Below, piece after piece: positions 41,570-49,924 of a DNA stretch of 64,000 bases. A program made the translations under genes and the position numbers. Position 1 is the first letter of the stretch. Each line of letters starts with the position of its first letter. This stretch comes from Asanoa iriomotensis (lineage in GTDB: Bacteria; Actinomycetota; Actinomycetes; Mycobacteriales; Micromonosporaceae): the NCBI RefSeq assembly GCF_016862515.1, contig NZ_BONC01000025.1:1-64000 (forward strand), in the 5' to 3' direction. The notes under the pieces are model-generated. The model ran no database searches, was not told the origin of the DNA, and saw nothing but the letters and a program-made list of their open reading frames with translations.

Positions 41570-41920
41570 TTACAGGTTCACCCGGAGGGTGCAGTCCCTG
41601 GCCGTTGTGGCGATCATTTCGCTTGTGCCGGGCTGGCCCGCGTATTTCTCTCGGTAAGCCTGGTCGACCGCGTCCAGCGTTGAGGTGTCGGTGATCGGCG
41701 AGACGGTCGCCTGGTAGCGGTGGTCCGCGTCGACGAAGGTGACCTGGCCCGCGCGGGTGGCTCGCCGATACCACTTCGAATCCGGGCCATAGCCGCTGCG
41801 TACGTATGGCACGCCCGCGGCCACCACCGCCCAGATCGGTGTCACCACCTCGCCGCCGGCGCGTAGCGGGGTTGCGATGCGGACGACGCCGGTGTTCGCG
41901 AGATAGTCCAAAGCGGTCAT
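41570..41920 (-). CDS. DUF2255 family protein
   Basis: A 116-aa protein of the DUF2255 type, related to flavin/deazaflavin-binding split-barrel proteins: IATPLRAGGEVVTPIWAVVAAGVPYVRSGYGPDSKWYRRA matches the family's layout, in which W-Y-R-R follows a V-x-S strand. F420 or FMN chemistry is possible. The start is MTALDYLANTG (ATG 41920). Confidence 0.75.
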   Translation of the reverse strand: MTALDYLANTGVVRIATPLRAGGEVVTPIWAVVAAGVPYVRSGYGPDSKWYRRATRAGQVTFVDADHRYQATVSPITDTSTLDAVDQAYREKYAGQPGTSEMIATTARDCTLRVNL

Positions 41921-41930
41921 AACCGCGAGC

Positions 41931-43088
41931 CTACCGACCAAATGAGTGCAGGTTTGTCGTCCTTGTGCGCATCACCTGCGGCAGGTCCTCGATGATCAGG
42001 GCGACCGCCATGATCGCCAGCAGCGCGACCACCTGCGCGGTCGCGTCGATGTGGCCGATGAAGATCGTGAGCATCGAGAGGACGGCCGCCATCAGGCGGT
42101 GTGGCACTCCCCGCCAGATCTTCAGCAGCATCAGGAACGCGGCGTGGCCGACCAGGAACAGGGCCGCACCGGCCGCCAGTGCCGCGGCCGCATTCCATTT
42201 CAGCGGATCGAACGCGGCCGGGATCGCCTTCTTGATCCCAGCAGAGAAGAGCACGACACCGATGATCATCGGGTAGTGCGCGTACGCCCACGCGAAGACC
42301 GCGATCAAGGCCTTGCGTCGCGGGTCCGTGATCCCGGCCAGAGCCTGCGCCGAGCGCTCCTCGTCGCCGGCGAAGTACGCCCACCAGAAGTAGTAGGCCA
42401 CACCGAGTCCGAGCAGTGCCACCAGCAGCGCGGAACCGTCGAGGTCGACGCCCGCGAAGCCGAGGCCGATCGACACGATCGACTCGCCGATCACAATGAT
42501 CATGACGAGCCCATGGCGCTCGACGAAGTGGTGCGCGTTGATCGTGAAGCCGCCGATCCGGGCCAGGTACGGCGTTACGAACTGGACGGCCAGCGCGGCG
42601 CCCCACCACCATGCCCGCTGGTCCGACGGCAGGAACCCGCCGGCCAGCACGAGCCCCGCGGACAACAGGTTGAGCGGCGCGAGCGTGGTCGCGGCCCGGA
42701 CCGCCGCCTCGCCGGCCGAACGCAGGAACAGCGCGCTGTGCACCAGGTTGACGACCAGATAGCCGACGCCGAACGCCCACCCCGTCTCGCCGAACGCCTC
42801 CGGGATCGCCAGCGCGATGACCAGGAAGCCGGCCATGCCGACGAGCAGGAGCGTCCGGCGGTACGTGCTCGTCGGCGCCATCGCGTTGGTGAGCCAGGCG
42901 TAGCCCGAGTACATCCACCAGATGATCGCCAGCATCAGCAGCGACTGCCCGAGCCCGCCCCAGTCGAGGTGGTCGGCCAGGGTGTCGGTGAGCTGCGTGA
43001 TCGTGAAGACGAAGACGAGGTCGAAGAAGAGCTCGAGGGTCGAGACCCGCACGGTGGGCTCGATGGGCGTCGCTGCCGCTTCGGTCAC
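41931..43088 (-). CDS. ltrA: low temperature requirement protein A (LtrA)
   Basis: A 385-aa membrane protein with about ten helices. The LtrA signatures LELFFDLVFVFTITQL near residue 18 and HHFVERHGLVMIIVIGESI near 205-225 are intact. The family is named from Listeria growth at low temperature; its molecular role is unknown. The DUF2255 gene begins 10 nt after its stop. Confidence 0.9.
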   Translation of the reverse strand: MTEAAATPIEPTVRVSTLELFFDLVFVFTITQLTDTLADHLDWGGLGQSLLMLAIIWWMYSGYAWLTNAMAPTSTYRRTLLLVGMAGFLVIALAIPEAFGETGWAFGVGYLVVNLVHSALFLRSAGEAAVRAATTLAPLNLLSAGLVLAGGFLPSDQRAWWWGAALAVQFVTPYLARIGGFTINAHHFVERHGLVMIIVIGESIVSIGLGFAGVDLDGSALLVALLGLGVAYYFWWAYFAGDEERSAQALAGITDPRRKALIAVFAWAYAHYPMIIGVVLFSAGIKKAIPAAFDPLKWNAAAALAAGAALFLVGHAAFLMLLKIWRGVPHRLMAAVLSMLTIFIGHIDATAQVVALLAIMAVALIIEDLPQVMRTRTTNLHSFGR

Positions 43089-43098
43089 GCCCCGGACC

Positions 43099-43761
43099 CT
43101 AGGTCAATCCGGCATCCTGCGCGAGGAGCGCGACCTGGACCCGGTTGTTGAGGTCCAACTTGGTGAGCATGCGGGTCATGTGCGCCTTGACCGTGGCCAC
43201 GCTCATGAACAGCTCGGCGGCGATCTCCGCGTTGGACTTGCCCTGGCCCACCGCGATCGCGACCTCGAGCTCCCGCTCGCTGAGCCGGGCCAGGAGCTCG
43301 CGCGACCGGTTGCGGCGCGCGTCGACGCCGTCGTCCGCGAGGTGCGCGATCAGCCGCCGGGTGACCCGCGGCGAGAGGATCGGGTCGCCGGCCGCGACGC
43401 GGCGCACCGCCTCCACGATCTCGGCCGGCGGGGTGTCCTTGAGCAGGAAGCCGCTGGCGCCGGCCCGCAGCGCGCGCAGCACGTACTCGTCGGCCTCGAA
43501 GGTTGTCAGCACCAAGACCTCGGGCGCGCCCTCCGTGCGGCGCAGGCGCTCCGTGGCGGTCAGACCGTCCATCTTGGGCATCCGGATGTCCATCAGCACG
43601 ACGTCGGGCCGCACCTCGGCGACGGCGGCGGCCACCTCGCTGCCGTCGGCGGCCTCGCCGACCACGGTCAGCACGGGCGTGCCGCCGAGGATCATCGAGA
43701 GCCCGGCCCGGACCAGCGGGTCGTCGTCGACGATCAGAACGCGGACGGGCTCGTCAGTCAT
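43099..43761 (-). CDS. NarL/FixJ-type response regulator
   Basis: A 220-aa regulator: receiver domain 5-125 with VDDDPLVRAG, phosphoacceptor Asp58 in VVLMDIRMP and Lys in FLLKDTPP, then a LuxR-type helix-turn-helix (about 155-210) with LSERELEVAIAVGQGKSNAEIA and ATVKAHMTRMLTKL. The start overlaps the histidine kinase stop by 4 nt (ATGA), so it is its partner. Confidence 0.94.
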   Translation of the reverse strand: MTDEPVRVLIVDDDPLVRAGLSMILGGTPVLTVVGEAADGSEVAAAVAEVRPDVVLMDIRMPKMDGLTATERLRRTEGAPEVLVLTTFEADEYVLRALRAGASGFLLKDTPPAEIVEAVRRVAAGDPILSPRVTRRLIAHLADDGVDARRNRSRELLARLSERELEVAIAVGQGKSNAEIAAELFMSVATVKAHMTRMLTKLDLNNRVQVALLAQDAGLT

Positions 43762-44975
43762 GCCGGCCACGGTAGCCAAGCGCGCAGCTCGAACTCGCCC
43801 GTGTCGGTGCGGCCGTGGGTCAGCCGGCCGCCGGCCAGGCCGGTGCGTTCGACCAGACCCACGATCCCCGTGCCGGTGCCCGGAATGCTCGCGGGCGCGC
43901 CGACCGGGGCCTGGTTGCGCACCGCGATGGTCAGACCGCTGCCGGCCGTACCCTCGAAAAGAATGTCGACCACGACGCCAGCCGCATGCTTGCGGGCGTT
44001 GGTCAAACCCTCCTGGACCACGCGGTACGCGTTGCGCCCGACCGCGGCCGGCACCGCGTCGAGATCCTCGACCTTGCAGTCGACCCGGACCTTCATCCCG
44101 GCGCCCCGCGACTCCTCGATCAGGGCGGGCACGTCCGCGAGCGTGGGCTGCGGGCGAATCGGCTCGCTGTCCTCCTCGCGCAGCACGCCGATCACCTCCC
44201 GCAGGTCCTGCAGCGCCTGGTGCGCGCTGCTCCGGATCACCGCCGCCGCCCGGGCCACCTCGTCCGGCGGCGCGTCCGGGCGGATCTCCAGCGCACCGGC
44301 GTGCAGGCTCAGCAGCGAGATGCGGTGGGCCAGCACGTCGTGCATCTCGCGGGCGATCCGGGTGCGTTCCAGATGCTGGGCCTGCGCCACCCGGAGCTGC
44401 TGCTCGGACTCGGCGCGGTTGGCCCGGTCGTGCAGCGACACGACGAGCTGACGGCGGGCACGGACGAACATCCCCCAAGCGAAGATCGCGAACGTGGCGA
44501 GGATCCCGAAGCCGGAAACCACCCAGTAGGGCATCGCTTCGTCCGGGCGCCAGGCCAGGAAAACCGGCGTCGTGGCGGCGCTGAGCACCGCGACCGGCGC
44601 CGAGATGCCGACCCGGCGGTGCACCGCGACGGTGAACAGGGTGACCAGGCCCGCAGCGGCGGCGGTCAGCGAGAACGCGCCGATCGGCACCAGGACCAGC
44701 GCGAGCCCGACCGGCCAGCGGCGCCGGAGCCACAACGCCGCGGACGACGCGACGCCCAGGGCGATGTCGGCGCATTTCACCCAGAGGGGCAGAGAGTCGT
44801 CGACCCACACACTGCCGGCCAAGGCCGCCGTCGACAACATGGCCAGCACGAAGATCAGTGAGTCGACCACCCAGTCCCGGGTCGAGCGCCGGACCGGCCG
44901 CGCATCGACCGTGTGCAGCAGCCCGCCCGGCAGCATGGACGGTATGTCCGGGCCGACCCGGGTTGCCAGACTCAT
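43758..44975 (-). CDS. sensor histidine kinase (HisKA_3 type)
   Basis: A 405-aa kinase. Four hydrophobic helices lie in the first 180 residues; the DHp segment ERTRIAREMHDVLAHRISLLSLHAGALE holds the phosphorylated His, and the HATPase domain ends GTGIVGLVERTGLAGG near 365-385. Loss of any large extracellular domain suggests intramembrane sensing. It is coupled to the response regulator and divergent from an ABC exporter. Confidence 0.93.
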   Translation of the reverse strand: MSLATRVGPDIPSMLPGGLLHTVDARPVRRSTRDWVVDSLIFVLAMLSTAALAGSVWVDDSLPLWVKCADIALGVASSAALWLRRRWPVGLALVLVPIGAFSLTAAAAGLVTLFTVAVHRRVGISAPVAVLSAATTPVFLAWRPDEAMPYWVVSGFGILATFAIFAWGMFVRARRQLVVSLHDRANRAESEQQLRVAQAQHLERTRIAREMHDVLAHRISLLSLHAGALEIRPDAPPDEVARAAAVIRSSAHQALQDLREVIGVLREEDSEPIRPQPTLADVPALIEESRGAGMKVRVDCKVEDLDAVPAAVGRNAYRVVQEGLTNARKHAAGVVVDILFEGTAGSGLTIAVRNQAPVGAPASIPGTGTGIVGLVERTGLAGGRLTHGRTDTGEFELRAWLPWPA

Positions 44976-45104
44976 GATCAAATGGTACGACCACCCGGCG
45001 CGGGCGGCATCAGACCAAAGTCGATATCGGTCGGCTACCTTCGGCGCGCGGCATCGACCTTGGCCCGAAGCGCTGGACCACCCGGCGCCGGCAGGCTTAT
45101 CGGC

Positions 45105-46001
45105 ATGATCAGTGTGACCAGCTTGACCAAGCGGTACGGGGCGCACACGGCCGTCAACGACGTCTCCTTCGAATGCGCCCCTGGCACCGTGACCGGCTTC
45201 CTCGGCCCCAACGGTGCCGGCAAGTCGACCACGATGCGGATGATCACGGGGCTGACCCCACCGACGTCCGGCACGTCGGCGGTGGCCGGGCGTCCGTACC
45301 GGCAGCTGCCCAACCCGGCCCGCGAGGTCGGCGTGCTGCTCGACGCCTCGGCGCAACACCCGGGGCGGACGGGGCGGGAGGTGCTCGCCCTGTCGGCGCG
45401 CACGCAGGGTGTCGCCCGCGAACGGGTCGACGAGCTGCTCTCGACCGTCGGGCTGGCCGGTCCGGCGGCCGGACGGCGCGTGCGCGGCTACTCGCTCGGC
45501 ATGCGGCAGCGGCTCGGCATCGCGCACGCGTTCCTCGGCGACCCGCGGGTGCTGATCCTCGACGAGCCGGCCAACGGGCTCGACCCCGAGGGCATCTTCT
45601 GGATGCGCAGCCTGCTGCGCGAGTTCGCCGATCGGGGCGGCACGGTGCTGCTCTCTTCTCACCTGCTGCGCGAGGTGGAGGCGGTCGCGGATCGACTCGT
45701 GGTTATCGGGGGCGGTCGAATCGTGGCCAACGGCACCAAGGCCGAGCTGCTGGCCGGCGGCGGCGTGCGGGTGCGGGCGCTGGACCCGGCCACGCTGCGG
45801 GTGGCCCTGGAGCGGGCCGGCCTCGCGGTGACCGGTGGCGCCGACGGTGCGCTGATCGTGCAGGCCGAGGCGGAGCAGGTCGGGCAGGTCGCGGCCAGCA
45901 TCTCGGCGGTGCTGATCGAACTGCGGCCGGTCGACACCGGCGGCCTGGAAGAGCTGTTCCTGACCCTGACCGCCGGCGAGGCCAAGGAGACCGCGCGATG
46001 A
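45105..46001 (+). CDS. ABC transporter ATP-binding protein
   Basis: A 298-aa ATPase: Walker A FLGPNGAGKSTT, signature YSLGMRQRLGIAHAF, Walker B VLILDEPANGLDP, H-loop SSHLLREVE. The C-terminal tail (about 220-298) is typical of bacitracin/lantibiotic-type exporters. It is coupled to the permease (ATGA, 45998-46001). It diverges from the histidine kinase, an arrangement in which the sensor often regulates the transporter. Confidence 0.93.
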   Translation: MISVTSLTKRYGAHTAVNDVSFECAPGTVTGFLGPNGAGKSTTMRMITGLTPPTSGTSAVAGRPYRQLPNPAREVGVLLDASAQHPGRTGREVLALSARTQGVARERVDELLSTVGLAGPAAGRRVRGYSLGMRQRLGIAHAFLGDPRVLILDEPANGLDPEGIFWMRSLLREFADRGGTVLLSSHLLREVEAVADRLVVIGGGRIVANGTKAELLAGGGVRVRALDPATLRVALERAGLAVTGGADGALIVQAEAEQVGQVAASISAVLIELRPVDTGGLEELFLTLTAGEAKETAR

Positions 46002-46792
46002 CCGCCACCCTGACGACGACGCCCGCCGCCGCCACCACGCCGCGGACGTTCACCCGGCCCGGCATCCTCCGGCTCACCGGCATCGAGCTGCGCAAGATGG
46101 CCGACACCCGGGCCGGGTTCTGGCTCATGGTGGCCACCGCGCTGATCTCGGTGGCGATCGTGGTCATCCAGCTGTTCGCCGCGGACCCGCCGGACCAGAC
46201 GTTCAAGAACCTGTTCCAATCGACGCTGTTCCCCGTGGCGGTGCTGCTGCCGGTCCTGGGCATCCTGTCGGTGACCAGCGAGTGGACCCAGCGCACGGCG
46301 CTGACCACGTTCGCGATCACACCGCAGCGCCAGCGGATCGCGGCCGCGAAGGCCCTGGCCGCGGTGGTGTTGGGCATCGTCGCGCTGCTGCCGAGCCTCG
46401 GCGTGGCGGCGATCGGCAACGCGGTCGCGGGCGGCATGGACAGCGCGGCGGGCGACTGGTCGTTCAGCGCGCTGCTGCTCGCGTACGCGGTGCTGTTCAA
46501 CGTCGTCAACGTGCTGGTCGGCCTGGCGTTCGGCATGCTGTTCATGAACTCGGCCGTGGCGATCGTGCTGTACTTCGTCGTCCCGACCGTGTGGACGATC
46601 CTCACCCAGCTGATCTCCGCGATGCGTACCCCGTCGGAATGGTTCGACCTGAGCATGACGTCGACGCCACTCTTCGAGAACGCGGCGCTGTCCGGCGGAG
46701 AGTGGGCGCGGCTGGCGGCGTCGATCAGCTTCTGGGTGGTGCTGCCGGGCGTACTCGGCCTGGTCCGCCTGCTGAAGCGCGAAGTGAGCTGA
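45998..46792 (+). CDS. ABC transporter permease
   Basis: A 264-aa membrane protein with six helices (LMVATALISVAIVVIQLF, FPVAVLLPVLGILSVTSE, ALAAVVLGIVALLPSLGVAAI, ALLLAYAVLFNVVNVLVGLAFG, AVAIVLYFVVPTVWTI and the C-terminal WVVLPGVLGLVRLL). It is an ABC-2 type partner of the preceding ATPase and is followed by a strong terminator. Confidence 0.9.
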   Translation: MTATLTTTPAAATTPRTFTRPGILRLTGIELRKMADTRAGFWLMVATALISVAIVVIQLFAADPPDQTFKNLFQSTLFPVAVLLPVLGILSVTSEWTQRTALTTFAITPQRQRIAAAKALAAVVLGIVALLPSLGVAAIGNAVAGGMDSAAGDWSFSALLLAYAVLFNVVNVLVGLAFGMLFMNSAVAIVLYFVVPTVWTILTQLISAMRTPSEWFDLSMTSTPLFENAALSGGEWARLAASISFWVVLPGVLGLVRLLKREVS

Positions 46793-46805
46793 ATTCCGAG
46801 AAGGT

Positions 46806-46849
46806 GGCGTGGGCGGTCGCGGGTCGGGGGTCCCGCGGCCGCCCACGCC
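46806..46849. terminator. terminator after ABC permease
   Basis: An 11-bp stem GGCGTGGGCGG / CCGCCCACGCC (46806-46816, 46839-46849) with a nested 6-bp stem CGCGGG / CCCGCG inside, directly after the permease stop. Confidence 0.7.
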
Positions 46850-46870
46850 GCTGTGCGCAGAATGGCTGGT

Positions 46871-47248
46871 ATGGCGAAGGGTGCGTGCCCGTGCGGCAGT
46901 GGGCAGTCGTACGACCGGTGCTGCGGTCCACTGCACCGCGGCGCGGCCGTCGCGGCCACCGCGGAGCGGCTGATGCGCTCGCGCTACAGCGCGTTCGCGG
47001 TCGGGGACGCCGACTATCTGCTGCGAACCTGGCACAGCCGGACGCGGCCGGAGTCGCTGGAACTCGACCCGGCGCAGCGCTGGGTGGGCCTGGAGGTGCT
47101 GGCCACCCGCACGGGCGGGGTCGACGACCGGTCGGGCGTCGTCGAGTTCCGGGCGAGCTATCGGCATGGCGGGCGCACGGACGACCTGCACGAGCGGAGC
47201 CGATTCGTCCGGGAGGACGGCGAGTGGGTTTACGTCGGCGCGCTGTGA
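46871..47248 (+). CDS. ychJ: YchJ-family SEC-C motif protein
   Basis: A 125-aa UPF0225/YchJ protein. It begins with the SEC-C knuckle CPCGSGQSYDRCCGPLH (residues 6-22), and LMRSRYSAFAVGDADYLLRTWH is the family core. The start is the ATG at 46871; a second ATG at 46862 adds three residues. The stop overlaps a GTG that opens a DUF402-like frame (GTGA). Confidence 0.88.
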   Translation: MAKGACPCGSGQSYDRCCGPLHRGAAVAATAERLMRSRYSAFAVGDADYLLRTWHSRTRPESLELDPAQRWVGLEVLATRTGGVDDRSGVVEFRASYRHGGRTDDLHERSRFVREDGEWVYVGAL

Positions 47249-47786
47249 CCTTCGCGCCGGGCACCACGGTCGCGTGGCGCAACGTCTTCGGGGGCCGGCT
47301 GTGGTCGGCGATCCCGACGCGGGTCCTGCACGACACGGGCCGGGTGGTCACGGCCGCACACTGGCCAGGCGTGTCGTGCGCGGTGCCCACGGCATGGCTC
47401 GACGGCGACCCGTTCGGGCCTGCTCGCTGATCTGCTCTCGGGCTCCTGGCACGGGCGCCTGGTGGTACGTCAACTTCCAACGCCCGTGCGTCCGCGGCCC
47501 GGGCACGGTCGACACCTTCGACCTGTTGGTCGACCTGGTGCTCAGCGACGACCTGACCTCGGCGACCTGGAAGGACGAGGACGAGTACGCGGATGGCCGC
47601 CGGTCGGGGTTGATCGACGCCGCGGACCATGTGCGTCTCACCGCGGCGCGCGAGCGAGCCCTGGCCCTGGCCCAAGCCCGCCGCGGCGCGTTCGCCGACA
47701 CCCGTTGGCACGACTGGTCGCCCACATCGGACTGTGCCCTTCCGGCCCTGAGCGCAACCGACATGAAAGCGGCGCGAAGCGCCTAA
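47245..47786 (+). pseudogene. broken DUF402-family gene
   Basis: The N-terminal part, from GTG 47245, reads TFAPGTTVAWRNVFGGRLWSAIPTRVLHDTG, a clear DUF402 beginning, and ends in frame at TGA 47430. The C-terminal part continues in another frame: GTGAWWYVNFQRPCVRGPGTVDTFDLLVDLVLSDDL, then WKDEDEYADGRRSGL, the DUF402 metal-binding core. About 35-45 residues expected between the halves are missing, and the intervening DNA reads best in the third frame. So the gene has an internal deletion plus frame changes and cannot make a normal protein unless the sequence is wrong. It starts in the GTGA overlap of ychJ. Confidence 0.75.
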
Positions 47787-48085
47787 AGGGCTGTCCCGGG
47801 CTCGCGGTGGTGCGGACCGTCGCTCCCGCTGGACACCGCTCCGCTTCGCTGCGCTGCCATGTCCGCGCTGGGTCGCTCGGCGGCAGATCTTGGTAATCGG
47901 CTGCTGCTGTAGCAGCAACCGATTACCGACGTTCTCCGTGTCGTGGTGGCCTGGTCGCCGGGGATCTCATGCCACAGCCGATCGCAGGTGCTGCCGATCC
48001 GGGACAAGCCGGCGCCACCCGAGCCCAGCGGCTGGTCTTGTTCCGGGGTCACCCCGATCGTCGTCGTAGGAGGACACTGGGCGGC
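47787..48085. other. intergenic region with long inverted repeat
   Basis: No gene. The 17-bp inverted repeat at 47892-47927 is the only notable structure. Confidence 0.5.
47892..47927. repeat. 17-bp inverted repeat with 2-nt loop
   Basis: GGTAATCGGCTGCTGCT and AGCAGCAACCGATTACC are complementary at 16 of 17 positions and separated by GT. Palindromes like this may be transcription terminators, operator sites or small-transposon ends. Confidence 0.7.
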
Positions 48086-49111
48086 ATGACCGATCCGCGA
48101 GTGTTGATCGTGGGTGCCGGGATCGCCGGGTTGGGTGCGGCGCAGGCGTTGCGGGCCCACGGGATTAAGGCCGACGTGGTCGAGCGCCATCCGCAGGCCG
48201 ACGCCGGCGGCACCGGGATCTATCTGCCCGCCAATGCCGTGCGGGCGCTCACCTCGCTCGGGTTCGGTGACGAGATTCGTTCCGTCGGCCATGAGATCCG
48301 CCGGCAGCGGCTGCTCGACCACCGCGGGAAGGTGTTGCTCGATCTGCCGATCGAGCAGGTCTGGGGTGGCATCGCGCCGAGCGTCGCGGTGCGGCACGCC
48401 GAGCTGCGGCGCATTCTGCGGTCCGGGCTCGAGAGCGAGATCGTCGTCAAGACGTTCGTCTCCGACGATGCCGCGCCGTATGACCTGGTGGTCGGCGCCG
48501 ACGGCATACGGTCGGCGGTGCGGGGGTGGGTCTTTCCGGACGCGGCGCCGCGGCGGGTCGGCGAGCTCGCCTGGCGGTTCGTCGCGGACGGCTACGTGGT
48601 CGACCACCTCTGGTGCACGTGGCAGGGCAACGGACGCACGTTTCTGGCCGTCTCGCTCGGGGGCGGTCAGGTCTACTGCTACGCCGACCTGACCGCTGCC
48701 GCACCGCCGCCCGGCGACTGGCGTCGGGTCTTCGACGAGTTCCCGGAGACGGTGCGCGACCTGGTAGCCCGCGCGACCGACGCACACGCGAGCACGATCG
48801 AAGACGTCTTCCTCGACACCGTCGCCCGTGGCAAGACGGTCCTGATCGGCGACGCGGCGCACGCCTTCTCACCCAACATGGCGCAGGGTGCGGCACTCGC
48901 CCTCGAAGATGGGCTGGTGCTGGCCGAGCACCTCGACGACCTGGCCAGCTATGCCCGGCGCCGGGTGGCACGGGCGCGCTGGGTCCGCGACCAGACCCGC
49001 CGCCGCGACCGCGCCCGCCACCTGCCACCCCCACTCCGCGACGCAGTGCTCCGCACCGTGGGCCCGCGCCTCTTCAAGGCCGCGTTCCGACCACTGCACG
49101 ACCCACCCTGA
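48086..49111 (+). CDS. FAD-dependent monooxygenase, 3' end amplified
   Basis: A 341-aa flavoprotein monooxygenase. The FAD motif is VLIVGAGIAGLGAAQALRAHG, then DVVERH; the middle motif is YDLVVGADGIRSAVRG; the ribityl motif is GKTVLIGDAAHAFSPNMAQGAALALEDGLVLAEHL. The C-terminus, RARHLPPPLRDAVLRTVGPRLFKAAFRPLHDPP, is encoded by the first of about four tandem degenerate copies of a 140-bp unit (48979-49500). Start ATG 48086 with AGGAGG about 11 nt upstream. The substrate is unknown. Confidence 0.85.
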   Translation: MTDPRVLIVGAGIAGLGAAQALRAHGIKADVVERHPQADAGGTGIYLPANAVRALTSLGFGDEIRSVGHEIRRQRLLDHRGKVLLDLPIEQVWGGIAPSVAVRHAELRRILRSGLESEIVVKTFVSDDAAPYDLVVGADGIRSAVRGWVFPDAAPRRVGELAWRFVADGYVVDHLWCTWQGNGRTFLAVSLGGGQVYCYADLTAAAPPPGDWRRVFDEFPETVRDLVARATDAHASTIEDVFLDTVARGKTVLIGDAAHAFSPNMAQGAALALEDGLVLAEHLDDLASYARRRVARARWVRDQTRRRDRARHLPPPLRDAVLRTVGPRLFKAAFRPLHDPP

Positions 49112-49500
49112 CAGGCGCGGGACCCGCTGAGTCCGCGACCAGACGCGACCGCGCCCACCACCTAGCGCCGCCACTGCGCGACCCAGCGCTCCGCACCGTG
49201 GGCCTGTGCCTCTTCAGGGCCGCGTTCCGACCGCTACATGACCCTCCCTGACAGCCGCGGGACCCGCTGGGTCCGCGACCACACGACCGCGCGGCCGCGC
49301 TCGCCACCTGCCTCCGCCACTGCGCGACGCGGTGCTGCGCATCGTCGGCCCACGCCTCCTCAAGGCCGCGTTCCGACCAGACACACCGCCGGGATCGCGC
49401 TCGCCGCCTGTTCCCGCTCTGCGCAACGCCGTGCTCCGCACCGTAGGCTCGCGGTGCTTCATGGCCGCCTTCCGACCGCTGCGCGACCCACCCAGTCAGG
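48979..49500 (+). repeat. tandem degenerate copies of the monooxygenase 3' end
   Basis: Four successive units encode recognisable variants of the same C-terminal peptide: LRDAVLRTVGPRLFKAAFRPLHDPP (unit 1, in the gene), then LRTVGLCLFRAAFRPLHDPP, LRIVGPRLLKAAFRP and LRTVGSRCFMAAFRPLRDPP. Unit starts, aligned on CTGCGCGACGC or its equivalent, lie at 49034, 49174, 49320 and 49419, so the first spacings are 140 and 146 bp and the last unit is shortened to 99 bp. Copies 2-4 are separated by stops and frame changes. Confidence 0.75.
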
Positions 49501-49924
49501 CACCCTGCCCTGACGCGGACCTGTGGGCCCGGCAGCCCGGTGGGTTTCCTCGGTTGTGAACGAGGTGGGGCGGGCCCGTGGGCACGACCTTTCTCGGCGC
49601 GCGAGTGGCCGGGTTGGTGCCAGGCTCTGAGTCAGACCGCTGCGTGCCTCCAGGAGCAGCGCAGCGAGACAACTAGCCACCGCGCGCCCGTGCGTCGACT
49701 GCGGGCAGAGCGACCCGAGCGTCCGTGTCGACGCGGGTTCGACTCCTGGGCGCAGGGCCGCATCGACCCGCACGCCGCGACGGCGGCGCCGGCTATTGGT
49801 TTGGCACGTTGAATCGCAGCGCGCGCACTGGCCGGCCCGACGACCCGGGCCTGGCTGGCGGCTCGGGCGCTGATGCTTTCGTCGCGGCCCGTGGCGATCG
49901 CGGCGTGGCTGGCACAATTGCCCG
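49501..49924. other. non-coding stretch before the phosphotransferase gene
   Basis: I see no supported gene and no clear structure; open frames here have shadow composition. The next gene starts at GTG 49925. Confidence 0.5.

Noticed and set aside
47783-48862. Long minus-strand frame of 359 codons
   Set aside because: It lies opposite the FAD monooxygenase, has shadow composition (His/Arg/Val-rich, no domain), and the plus-strand gene has clear motifs.
49560-49900. Small frames between the repeat and the phosphotransferase gene
   Set aside because: All are short, Arg/Ala-rich and mutually overlapping; no support.
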